This document shows positions 1 to 7,532 of a DNA stretch of 64,000 nt, in pieces. The position numbers and the translations under genes are program-made. Under the pieces are notes generated by a model. The model was given only the letters and a program-made list of their open reading frames with translations, ran no database searches and was not told the origin of the DNA. This DNA is from Desulfonatronum thioautotrophicum (GTDB lineage: Bacteria > Desulfobacterota > Desulfovibrionia > Desulfovibrionales > Desulfonatronaceae), in contig NZ_KN882170.1 in assembly GCF_000934745.1 (NCBI RefSeq), positions 62,001 to 126,000 on the forward strand. Reading direction: 5' to 3'. How positions within the stretch are numbered: position 1 is the first letter of the stretch; each line of letters opens with the position of its first letter.

Positions 1-555
1 ATGGTTTTCCTTGATTGCGATGTCCTTGTCCGTTTCATCAACTATGCCATAAAATGGCAGCGTGACCCGAAACGCGGTATTCTTGAATGGTTCCGAGGGA
101 GTGAGCACGTCTTCGCGCCGACTATAGAACGGATCCTCACCCTCGGCACAAGGCGTGTCAAACACGTTGAATTGCCGGCAGGCCATGGGACGCAGGGCAT
201 GGACCGCGCAGCTGTCATTGACCAAAAACGGACAGGGATCTCCCTGCTCAAAACCCTCCAGCTGGGTGATCAGCACCTGTCGTGTTTCCCCGGCCACCTG
301 TTCGGTGCAGTACCAAGCCATTCCGGCCATTTCCAACGGGTAGACCGGTACTGCGGCATGAATCCGGCAACAGTTGGCGCAGCCCTCGCCGCAGGCCACG
401 TTTCGTCCCTTGGCTTCAGCCTCTTTGGCAATCTCTTGCTCCACACCTTGGTCAACGATGGAGTATGCGTCCAAAAGCAAGGCCAGCCAGGCTAATCTCG
501 TTTCGTCTGCAGGAAAATTGAGTCGTTTCTCAGGGTAGACATGCTGCACGTCCAT
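1..555 (-). CDS. YkgJ family cysteine cluster protein (C-terminus beyond window)
   Basis: The frame runs from an ATG at 555 to the window edge with no stop, giving 185 residues of an incomplete protein. A GGAGAAGAG ribosome site precedes the start. Visible motifs are C55-x3-C59-x2-C62-C63 and then C108-P-F ... C116-x-V-H ... R-P-x-x-C126-R. This is the signature of the YkgJ/UPF0153 family, whose cysteines are thought to hold a zinc or iron-sulphur centre; no reaction is established. No signal peptide is seen, so it is probably cytoplasmic. It is the only gene in this corner and its 5' side faces a dispersed repeat. Confidence 0.8.
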   Translation of the reverse strand, partial: MDVQHVYPEKRLNFPADETRLAWLALLLDAYSIVDQGVEQEIAKEAEAKGRNVACGEGCANCCRIHAAVPVYPLEMAGMAWYCTEQVAGETRQVLITQLEGFEQGDPCPFLVNDSCAVHALRPMACRQFNVFDTPCAEGEDPFYSRREDVLTPSEPFKNTAFRVTLPFYGIVDETDKDIAIKENH

Positions 556-589
556 ATCTCTTCTCCGGTAATTTCTGGTTTGTCTGAGT

Positions 590-745
590 GTTGAAAAAAT
601 CCTTATCCACAGTCCGTTCAAAAAAAAACAAGTGCACGGAGCAATCCGGCACCTACTTGAGAAGTCGATAATTCTGAACCGTCATGTAGACCAATTCAAT
701 AAGTAGGTGCTGGAGCGGCGTCGCAGCAATTGGGATTTTTTCAAC
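590..745. repeat. Dispersed nested inverted-repeat element, copy A (complete)
   Basis: The ends are GTTGAAAAA and TTTTTCAAC, an outer inverted repeat. The left arm (CCTTATCC, CGTTCAAAAA, CAAGTGCA, GGAGCAA) and right arm (GCGTCGCAGCAATTGGGA) match the copy at 42713-42851 closely. The centre differs: here it is an internal palindrome with arms GCACCTACTT (649-658) and AAGTAGGTGC (701-710). It lies between the starts/ends of two minus-strand genes and encodes no evident protein. Conserved arms around a variable, self-complementary centre suggest a structured palindromic unit or a non-autonomous mobile element. Confidence 0.8.
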
Positions 746-824
746 GAGATGGTTTATAACGCCGAAATATTCTGTCTGCATTTTTGCGGACATCCGGATT
801 GAAAGTGACGGGTGATGTTTTGCC

Positions 825-854
825 GTAGGGGCGAACTTGTGTGTGCGCCCCTAC
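825..854. repeat. Perfect 9-bp stem-loop (GTAGGGGCG type)
   Basis: Arms GTAGGGGCG (825-833) and CGCCCCTAC (846-854) flank a 12-base loop. It lies about 75 bp past the stop of the minus-strand gene at 930-1391 and has no T-run on that strand. It could be a weak terminator. Its core also resembles GTAGGGGCGA-type repeats that recur in unrelated bacterial genomes, as I recall them. With the repeat at 590-745 it accounts for most of the 374-bp gene-free stretch 556-929. Confidence 0.5.
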
Positions 855-929
855 AGTTGGACAACCAACCCCCATACACGGATTTGTCAACCAATTCTGA
901 ACCATCACTGTTGATGGTTGGAAAAAGGC

Positions 930-1391
930 TCATCCGACTGGAGTGGCCGGATGGTATCCGCCGGCGGATTCAGGACGTTTGCTGGCAAGAATATAGCTGT
1001 TGATGCCTTCCTGAGGCCAATAGCGGGCTGCGAGGGAGTCCAGCAGCTTGTTCGCGATGCATCCATTCAAGGCTTCGAACGTCTTGACCTGCAGCAGGTG
1101 CAGATGATCGGTCTGCAGGTAATGGTCCAGAGGACCTCGAATTCCAGGATATTCAATCACCACCTGGAATCCGTCGTCATGGATTTGAAAGCGGGCGGAA
1201 ATGTCCGCATTGTGCTTGGATGTCTTGATGGTGCTCAGGGCATAGAGAAAAACTTCCTCAACAGCCAACTGCAGCTGATTGGCATCCGCAGGCAAGGTAT
1301 TTTGCACCCGACACATGGCCTTTACGCCGGCGGCTACGACCCCGACCATCTCCCGAAGCGGGGCCACCGTCACTCGAACTACCTCCACCAT
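930..1391 (-). CDS. RsbW-like ATPase-fold protein, degenerate
   Basis: 153 residues. The stretch around residues 38-52 (ANQLQLAVEEVFLYAL) and the following strand pattern resemble the N-box region of RsbW/SpoIIAB anti-sigma kinases of the HATPase_c_2 group. The asparagine expected in the N-box is tyrosine (Y50), and the Asp-Gly ATP-lid motif is not recognisable near residues 80-86. Nucleotide binding is therefore doubtful. The gene starts 22 bp downstream of the protease gene on the same strand and is probably co-transcribed with it. It may act as a protein-binding remnant of an anti-sigma module; no partner sigma or STAS gene is in view. The family call is moderate and the function unknown. 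Confidence 0.5.
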   Translation of the reverse strand: MVEVVRVTVAPLREMVGVVAAGVKAMCRVQNTLPADANQLQLAVEEVFLYALSTIKTSKHNADISARFQIHDDGFQVVIEYPGIRGPLDHYLQTDHLHLLQVKTFEALNGCIANKLLDSLAARYWPQEGINSYILASKRPESAGGYHPATPVG

Positions 1392-1413
1392 GGTCGTTGC
1401 CCAACCCCATCAT

Positions 1414-2439
1414 TCAGCGTAAATCCACCACAGTTTCGGACGAGCAGGATTGTGTTCTTCCCAAACGCCGCCAGACCACCCAAGCCACCAAAAAAAACAT
1501 GAGGATCAGCCAGTCGCCGCCAAAATGCCGGCTCGAAGCCACGGTGCATCCTCCGCCACCACCTTCTCCGCCGCAATCGCCAACTCCGGAAATCCCCTTG
1601 ACCCAACCGCAATAATTGGCCATTCGGACGTAAACTCCATAGATTCCCGGAGTTCCGCATTGCAATCCCCAACTGGTCACTCCGGCCAGAAAGGCATTCC
1701 CCTGCCCGTCTCGAACAATCATTGGACCACCCGAGTCCCCCTGACAGGTGTCTCGAGTGCCGTCACCGGGTCCTGCACCGATCATGTTGTCCGAAACGAT
1801 AAAAAATGGCGGTGGATAGGCCAGAATCAGGGCGACCTGACTGACAATGGGCAACTCTGCCTCCTGGAGCACGTTGGGGAAGCCTCTACCCGACCCCAGC
1901 GAACCCCACCCCGCCACCCAAGCCGGTACACCGGGGCTGGTCAGACCTGCCGGATCTCCTGGCGGAATCAGCGGCAAGGCGCCCCACATCGTTCCCGCAA
2001 CCGGCTGCCTGGCTAATTGCAGCAAGGCCAAGTCGGATTCGTTTGTATTCGGATTGTATTGCGGGTGAACCACTATCTGAGCAACAGGTATCCGGTCACC
2101 CCCATCCCCACGCAGGTCGGTCCGGCCGATGAGTAAGTGCAGGTCCGCTGGGGCATAGGCCAATGCGCCGCTTCGGTCCGTTACGCAGTGCGCCGCGGTG
2201 ACGACCCACTCTCCGGAAAGCAGCGTTCCACCGCAAAACTGGGCCTGAAAAGGATCGTCCACTCCGGCATGCAGAAGAGCCACGATCCACGGCCAGTTCC
2301 GGATATCCGTAGCCCGGCCGCCGAGAATTTTCTCCACGGCGAATTCGCTTTCAGGCTGGCTACTCCACGCCCCGCAGGGAACGAACAGTGACGTTCCCAA
2401 CAGCCCCAGCAAGGTCATCGTGGTCCAAAGCTTCCTCAT
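1414..2439 (-). CDS. Secreted trypsin-like serine protease (S1) with C-terminal sorting tail
   Basis: 341 residues. ATG at 2439 is preceded by AAGGATGG; a longer frame upstream lacks a signal peptide at its start. Residues 1-26 are a signal peptide. A zymogen activation site K37/I38-L-G-G follows. The S1 triad is H84 (TAAHC), D136 (SDLALL) and S236 (GDSGGP), and D230 at the base of the S1 pocket predicts cleavage after Lys/Arg. Residues 289-299 are Gly-rich and end in C298. A hydrophobic helix (309-323) and RR then follow, a tripartite tail like those of the JDVT-, Synergist- or MYXO-CTERM sorting classes. Likely exported, tail-processed and surface-anchored or released. Confidence 0.88.
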   Translation of the reverse strand: MRKLWTTMTLLGLLGTSLFVPCGAWSSQPESEFAVEKILGGRATDIRNWPWIVALLHAGVDDPFQAQFCGGTLLSGEWVVTAAHCVTDRSGALAYAPADLHLLIGRTDLRGDGGDRIPVAQIVVHPQYNPNTNESDLALLQLARQPVAGTMWGALPLIPPGDPAGLTSPGVPAWVAGWGSLGSGRGFPNVLQEAELPIVSQVALILAYPPPFFIVSDNMIGAGPGDGTRDTCQGDSGGPMIVRDGQGNAFLAGVTSWGLQCGTPGIYGVYVRMANYCGWVKGISGVGDCGGEGGGGGCTVASSRHFGGDWLILMFFLVAWVVWRRLGRTQSCSSETVVDLR

Positions 2440-2649
2440 GTATCCATCCTTTTGATTGACCGTACGCCCATGTTGAGCAGATTCATCGGATAATTTGCCG
2501 CAAGAAATGAAAAATTTTCTTAACTCCTGGAATCGCTGGGCATAGCCCGAACAGCCCTCAGTGACAACCCTATTGAACACCACGTGCAAAAAGCATACGT
2601 TCTTTTTTTCGTGAGTTGACTACGAACATTCTTTCCAGGAGTTCCAGCC

Positions 2650-3495
2650 ATGTGGGATTACACCGACAAAGTGCGCGACCATTTTCTCAACCCCCGGAAC
2701 GCGGGTCCGATGGAGGATCCCACGGTGGTGGGCGAGGTGGGTAGCCTGGCCTGTGGCGACGCGCTGAAGCTTTTTTTGAAAATCGACGATACCGGCCGCA
2801 TCACCGACGCGACGTTCCAGACTTTCGGCTGCGCCAGCGCCATAGCTTCCAGCTCCGTGCTCACGGAACTGCTCAAAGGCAAGACCGTGGACGAGGCCGC
2901 GGCCATCACCAACAAGGAAATTGCCACGGAACTGGGTGGCCTGCCCCGCGAAAAGATGCACTGTTCGGTCATGGGCCAGGAAGCCCTGGAGTCAGCCCTG
3001 AAACGCTTCCGCGGCGAGCTGGAGCCCTTGGCCAAACCTGAAGGCGAGATCGTCTGCAAATGCTTTGGTGTTACCGACGTCCAGATTCGTCGAGCCATTA
3101 CGGAAAACGGCCTGACCACCGTGGAGGAAATTACCGATTACACCAAGGCCGGTGGCGGTTGCGGCGAGTGCGTCCTGGATCTGGAACGCATCCTGGCCGA
3201 AACCCGAGGCACGGAGCCGGCCAAAACCAAGCCCGCCGCGCCCCAGCGCAAGCTGACCAACCTTCAGCGGATGCAGCTGGTGACCAAGGTCATTGACGAG
3301 GAGATCCGCCCCAGCCTGAAGAAGGATCGTGGGGATATCGAGCTGCTGGATATCGAAGGCCCCAAGGTGCTGGTCTCCATGCGTGGAGCCTGCTCCGGCT
3401 GTCCTTCCAGCCAGTTGACCATCAAGGAACTGGTTCAACGCCGACTCCGCGATGCCGTGGACCCGGAAATCGTCGTGGAGGAGGTGCGATCATGA
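2650..3495 (+). CDS. nifU: Fe-S cluster assembly scaffold NifU (three-domain)
   Basis: 281 residues, the full NifU architecture. The N-terminal IscU-like scaffold has C35, D37, C61 and C105. The central BFD-like [2Fe-2S] domain has C136, C138, C171 and C174. The C-terminal Nfu domain has C248-x-x-C251. It accepts sulphur from NifS and builds Fe-S clusters for transfer. AGGAG lies upstream of the ATG. Its stop overlaps the nifS start by four bases, and cysE follows. No nitrogenase gene is in view, so this is most likely the housekeeping cluster-assembly system, as is usual in Desulfovibrio relatives. Confidence 0.95.
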   Translation: MWDYTDKVRDHFLNPRNAGPMEDPTVVGEVGSLACGDALKLFLKIDDTGRITDATFQTFGCASAIASSSVLTELLKGKTVDEAAAITNKEIATELGGLPREKMHCSVMGQEALESALKRFRGELEPLAKPEGEIVCKCFGVTDVQIRRAITENGLTTVEEITDYTKAGGGCGECVLDLERILAETRGTEPAKTKPAAPQRKLTNLQRMQLVTKVIDEEIRPSLKKDRGDIELLDIEGPKVLVSMRGACSGCPSSQLTIKELVQRRLRDAVDPEIVVEEVRS

Positions 3496-4676
3496 AGGAG
3501 ATCTACCTGGACAACAATGCGACGACCAAAGTCGCCCCGGAAGTCCTGGAGGCCATGCTGCCATTTCTTCGGGATTCCTACGGAAACGCCTCCAGCATGC
3601 ACGGCTTCGGCGGCAAGGTCGGCACGTTCATCAGTCAGGCTCGCGAACAAACGGCGCAGAGCCTGGGCTGCTCTCCGGACGAAATCATCTTCACCTCCTG
3701 CGGCACGGAGAGCGACAACACGGCCATTTTTTCCGCTGTCCGCTCCCAGCCGGAAAAACGGCATGTCGTGACCACCCGAGTGGAGCACCCGGCAGTTCTG
3801 AACGTCGCCAGTCACCTGGAAATCGCCGGCTATGAAGTCACCCATCTCAAAGTGGATGAACAGGGCCGGTTGGACCTGCAGGAGCTGGAGGAGAGCCTGC
3901 GTCCGGACACGGCACTGGTTTCCGTAATGCATGCCAACAACGAAAACGGGGTCATCTTTCCCCTGGAGTCCATCTCCGAGATCGTGAAAAGCCGGGGCAT
4001 TCTCCTGCACACCGACGCGGTCCAGACCGTAGGCAAATTACCCATTGACCTCGAAAAGTTGGCCGTGGATTTCCTGGCACTTTCCGCCCACAAGGTCCAT
4101 GGCCCCAAGGGGGTGGGAGCACTGTACGTCCGCCGTGGTGTGCCGTTTCGCCCCTTCATGCTCGGTGGGCACCAGGAAAAAGGCCGCCGGGCCGGCACGG
4201 AAAACGTGGCCGGGATCGTCGCTCTGGGCAAGGCCATGGAAATGGCAGCGCTCGGCATTCACGAGGAGAACAACCGGGTCCGAGCACTGCGCGACCGTCT
4301 TGAGCAGGGTATCCTGGACGCGATTCCAGACGTGCGACGCAACGGGGACCCAGCGAGCCGCCTACCGAACACCACCAGCTTGGCCTTCAAATACATCGAG
4401 GGCGAGTCCATCCTTTTGATGCTGGACCAGCATGGCATTTGCGCCAGCTCCGGATCGGCCTGCACCTCCGGCAGCCTGGAGCCTTCCCACGTTCTGCGGG
4501 CCATGGGCGTCCCCTTCACCTATGCTCACGGCTCCATCCGCTTCAGCCTGAGCCGCTACACCACGGACGCGGAAATTGATCTGGTCCTGCGGGAACTGCC
4601 CGGCATCGTCTCCAGGCTCCGGGCAATGTCCCCCTTCACCGCAACCAGCGAGGCCGCCGGGGACTGCGCCTGCTGA
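3492..4676 (+). CDS. nifS: Cysteine desulfurase NifS
   Basis: 394 residues, a class V aminotransferase-fold PLP enzyme. H200-K201 (SAHKVHGPKG) carries the PLP-binding lysine. C324, in the motif SGSACTSGS, is the persulphide-forming cysteine. The enzyme removes sulphur from L-cysteine and passes it to NifU. The ATG overlaps the nifU stop (ATGA), indicating translational coupling. The C-terminus ends with D-C-A-C, two further cysteines that might relay sulphur (inference). The next gene makes O-acetylserine, the cysteine precursor, so the operon couples cysteine supply to its use. Confidence 0.95.
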   Translation: MKEIYLDNNATTKVAPEVLEAMLPFLRDSYGNASSMHGFGGKVGTFISQAREQTAQSLGCSPDEIIFTSCGTESDNTAIFSAVRSQPEKRHVVTTRVEHPAVLNVASHLEIAGYEVTHLKVDEQGRLDLQELEESLRPDTALVSVMHANNENGVIFPLESISEIVKSRGILLHTDAVQTVGKLPIDLEKLAVDFLALSAHKVHGPKGVGALYVRRGVPFRPFMLGGHQEKGRRAGTENVAGIVALGKAMEMAALGIHEENNRVRALRDRLEQGILDAIPDVRRNGDPASRLPNTTSLAFKYIEGESILLMLDQHGICASSGSACTSGSLEPSHVLRAMGVPFTYAHGSIRFSLSRYTTDAEIDLVLRELPGIVSRLRAMSPFTATSEAAGDCAC

Positions 4677-4692
4677 GCCTCCAAGGACGCTC

Positions 4693-5631
4693 ATGAACTC
4701 GCCTGAAATGCTCGAACTCAACATCGCCCCGCTCAAAGAGGTGGTCCGCCGCCTCTGCGAGCCGGACGCCTGCAAGGACGTCTGCCGGGCACCGGTCCAT
4801 GACCAGCCCATGCCTTCGGTTCCGGCCATCACGGAAATCATGGATCGCCTGCGGGCCGTCCTCTTTCCCGGCTACTTCGGCGACTCCGAGGTCACCCCGG
4901 AGTCCCTGAACTACCACATCGGGGCCGGTCTGGACCGGGTTTACCGGCTGGTCACGGAACAAATCCGGCGCGGGTACTGTTTTCTTTGCCGGGTCAATGA
5001 AGAGGAGGACTGCGGAGACTGCCAAGACGTTGCCGTGGATTTGGCCACCAAGTTCATCACCACCCTGCCAAAAATTCGCGGGCTGCTGGCCACCGACGTT
5101 CAGGCCGCCCTGGCCGGGGACCCGGCAGCCAAAACGCCCGGGGAGATCATCTTCAGCTACCCCAGCATCCAGGCCTTGACCCACTATCGCATCGCCCATG
5201 AACTCTACCACCTGGGCGTGGACATGATCCCCCGGATCATCTGCGAGATGGCCCATTCCAAAACAGGCATCGACATCCACCCCGGTGCGGAAATCGGCAC
5301 CCATTTTTTTATCGACCACGGCACAGGCACGGTTATCGGCGAAACCAGCATCATCGGCAACAATGTGCGCATATACCAGGGAGTGACCCTGGGAGCCAAA
5401 TCCTTCCCCAAGGACGCCAACGGCCAGATCATCAAAGGGTTGCACCGCCATCCGGTCCTGGAGGACGATGTAATCATCTACTCCGGCGCGACCATCCTGG
5501 GCCGAGTGACCATCGGCAAGGGCTCTGTCATCGGCGGCAATGTCTGGGTCACGGAAAGCGTCCCTCCCGGCTCGCGCCTGGTTCAGCAACGTCCCAGCTC
5601 GCAGTTGTTCAGTGGCGGCGAGGGGATTTGA
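4693..5631 (+). CDS. cysE: Serine O-acetyltransferase
   Basis: 312 residues. Transfers acetyl from acetyl-CoA to L-serine, the first committed step of cysteine synthesis. A helical N-terminal domain is followed from about residue 193 by a left-handed beta-helix of hexapeptide repeats. The active-site stretch IDHGTGTVIGET contains D208 and H209. ATG at 4693 is chosen because it follows nifS by 16 bp; an in-frame start upstream would lie deep within nifS. Odd point: the N-terminal half has two CxxC pairs, C97/C100 and C107/C110, plus C22, C27 and C31, which may form a metal or redox site. The TGA stop is the first unit of the heptanucleotide repeat that follows. Confidence 0.92.
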   Translation: MNSPEMLELNIAPLKEVVRRLCEPDACKDVCRAPVHDQPMPSVPAITEIMDRLRAVLFPGYFGDSEVTPESLNYHIGAGLDRVYRLVTEQIRRGYCFLCRVNEEEDCGDCQDVAVDLATKFITTLPKIRGLLATDVQAALAGDPAAKTPGEIIFSYPSIQALTHYRIAHELYHLGVDMIPRIICEMAHSKTGIDIHPGAEIGTHFFIDHGTGTVIGETSIIGNNVRIYQGVTLGAKSFPKDANGQIIKGLHRHPVLEDDVIIYSGATILGRVTIGKGSVIGGNVWVTESVPPGSRLVQQRPSSQLFSGGEGI

Positions 5632-5716
5632 GTTCTGAGTTCTGAGTTCTGAGTTCTGAGTTCTGAGTTCTGAGTTCTGAGTTCTGAGTTCTGAGTTCTG
5701 AGTTCTGAGTTCTGAG
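5629..5716. repeat. Heptanucleotide tandem repeat (TGAGTTC)n, about 12.6 units
   Basis: Twelve perfect copies of TGAGTTC plus TGAG, starting exactly at the cysE stop codon. Because the first unit is the stop, copy-number change cannot alter CysE, but it would change the distance between cysE and the downstream FmdB gene. Perfect homogeneity implies recent slippage, so a strain-variable locus is likely. The rest of the gap to 5842 shows nothing recognisable beyond the ribosome site of the next gene. Confidence 0.97.
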
Positions 5717-5842
5717 ACAGTAAACTGGAAATCTTCAACGTTTTACATGTCAATGTGCGGATTGGTGTTTTTGGAACCACGATGCCGGCAATATGCCTTT
5801 TTCGATTCCAGGGCCATTGCCGTGCTTTGATTGGAGGAAACA

Positions 5843-6352
5843 ATGCCGCTTTACGAGTTCTACTGCAAGGATTGCCATACTATCTATAACTTCTTTTCTC
5901 CGCGGATCAACACGGAGAAGCGGCCAGACTGCCCCAAGTGCGGACGAAACGAGCTGGAACGACAGGTTTCGGTATTCGCCATTTCCAAGAATCGCCCGGA
6001 TTCCGAGGACGGTGGAGACGGCATGGACGGGATGCCGGACCTTTCCGGACTGGACGAATCCAAGCTGGAACGGGCCATGGCCATGATGGCCCATGAGGCC
6101 GAGGGCATGAACGAGGACGACCCCCGGCAGGCGGCCCAGTTGATGCGCAAGCTCTGCGACGTCACGGGCATGAATTTTGGCGAGGGCATGGAGGAGGCAC
6201 TGACCAGAATGGAAGCCGGTGAAGACCCCGAGCAGATTGAGGCGGAAATGGGCGACATGTTCGAGAACATGGACTTCAGCCCCACCAGCGCCAAAAAACT
6301 GCGCCGCACCCTGCGCGCACCCGCTCGGGACGAGACCATTTACGATATGTGA
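5843..6352 (+). CDS. FmdB-family zinc ribbon protein
   Basis: 169 residues. The ATG at 5843 has an ideal GGAGG five bases before it; an in-frame TTG four codons upstream overlaps that site and is rejected. Residues 1-45 form the FmdB zinc ribbon with C8-x2-C11 and C30-x2-C33. The remainder is acidic and Met-rich, with no recognised domain, and looks partly helical. FmdB proteins are small putative regulators of uncertain role. It stands alone between the VNTR and the convergent gene at 6507. Confidence 0.8.
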   Translation: MPLYEFYCKDCHTIYNFFSPRINTEKRPDCPKCGRNELERQVSVFAISKNRPDSEDGGDGMDGMPDLSGLDESKLERAMAMMAHEAEGMNEDDPRQAAQLMRKLCDVTGMNFGEGMEEALTRMEAGEDPEQIEAEMGDMFENMDFSPTSAKKLRRTLRAPARDETIYDM

Positions 6353-6384
6353 GGCCCCAGTCCAGCATCGCACGGTTCCATATC

Positions 6385-6425
6385 AAAATCCAAATCGAAA
6401 TTGAAATCGAAATCGAAATCGAAAC
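6385..6425. repeat. Imperfect GAAATC hexamer tract
   Basis: Runs of AAATCG/GAAATC, five to seven units with early ones degenerate, lie between two convergent genes. The same hexamer recurs in both orientations near 37142-37199. The remaining intergenic sequence to 6506 shows no clear terminator. Confidence 0.8.
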
Positions 6426-6506
6426 AAAACCCAGAATCTTCACCAATACAATCGGTTTCAACCACGGGAATGAACAAAATCCTTCACTGATGTTCACCCA
6501 ATTTTT

Positions 6507-7337
6507 TCATGGCATCGACAAATCCATCGCCGCACACATGAGCCTGATCGGTTCTCCGGGCGCAAGGCTCAACACCGCGGCGGCACTACCCTGGTTGACT
6601 GCCAGTTCCCAAAATCCCTGGCTTCCTAACAAAATGCCTACACCGTTTGCCGGGATTTCCGCGTAGGTCCGCACCGGTATCAGCGACTGCAGCAACGGCA
6701 TCCTCATTTCGATCCGTCCCAACCCCGTGTCTGGCCAAAGACCTTCCGGCAGGTTGAGCAGGCAATTGCCGAAGCGATCCACATGCAGAACACAGGCCGT
6801 GACCGCCGCGCCCTCCCATTTCGGCGCAGCCCAGGCCGGACGGACGAGATCCTCCAGGGCCAGAGGACGGCCCAAAGCTTCCGGGTTTTTCCCGAGAGCA
6901 AGGCGAGCCGCGGCCGGGGCCAAGATGTCCCGGCCGTGAAAGGTCGCGGCAACGCCCCCATGCCTCTCAGACCCTTCAGCCCCCCCAGGAAAGGCCAACT
7001 CCCAGGCTTGCACCTCGCGTCCGGACCTGATGACCAAAGCCGGCAAACCGTTATCCGGCCCCAGATAGAACCGGCCGGAGCAATGGATGATCACCAACCG
7101 GCGCGCGGTCCCCACGCCTGGGTCCACCACCCCCAGCAGTACACCATCTTTTGGAATGTACCGCCAGCTGGCAGCCAAAAAAAACGCTCCCTGCATGATG
7201 TCAAAGGGTCGAACCTGATGACTGATGTCCAGGATCACGGCCTCTGGGGCCATCCCGGCCAGAACGCCCTTCATTTGCCCCACATACGCATCCTTGAGCC
7301 CAAAGTCCGTCAGCAAGGCGATAACCGGCTTATGCAC
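6507..7337 (-). CDS. SAM hydroxide adenosyltransferase (DUF62, chlorinase/fluorinase fold)
   Basis: 276 residues from a GTG at 7337, preferred because AGGGGAG precedes it and the protein then opens M-H-K-P-V-I-A-L-L-T-D-F-G, as family members do. In-frame starts at 7355 and 7379 lack a ribosome site. The family hydrolyses S-adenosylmethionine to adenosine and methionine; halogenases are specialised relatives. The motifs TDFG, VVDPGVGT with a following Arg pair, and the later FHGRD are conserved. The halogenase-specific loop is not apparent, so hydrolysis rather than halogenation is expected. It appears monocistronic. Confidence 0.85.
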   Translation of the reverse strand: MHKPVIALLTDFGLKDAYVGQMKGVLAGMAPEAVILDISHQVRPFDIMQGAFFLAASWRYIPKDGVLLGVVDPGVGTARRLVIIHCSGRFYLGPDNGLPALVIRSGREVQAWELAFPGGAEGSERHGGVAATFHGRDILAPAAARLALGKNPEALGRPLALEDLVRPAWAAPKWEGAAVTACVLHVDRFGNCLLNLPEGLWPDTGLGRIEMRMPLLQSLIPVRTYAEIPANGVGILLGSQGFWELAVNQGSAAAVLSLAPGEPIRLMCAAMDLSMP

Positions 7338-7532
7338 TTGCGCTCCCCTGTTCATGTTGCACGAAATGTAACGGCCCAACCTGGTTCGGCCCCATGTCTA
7401 GCTCGAAAAATACGCCAAGTGATCCCCATCCGTTTATCCAAAATATTTCAGCCTGTACGATACTGATTACGCATCAAGGTCCATTGGGGGTGGCTTTTGC
7501 AGAGTCGCCATATCAACCTTGACGTCAACAGC

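Noticed and set aside
1-495. A 164-codon plus-strand open frame at the window start
   Set aside because: The minus strand has the YkgJ cysteine signature with a good start; the plus frame shows no motif.
2650-4676. Nitrogen-fixation island because of nifU and nifS
   Set aside because: No nifHDK, nifB or regulator is in view. Desulfovibrio relatives use NifU/NifS-type proteins for general Fe-S assembly.
5629-5716. CRISPR array
   Set aside because: The array is a pure 7-bp tandem repeat with no spacers, and no cas gene is present.
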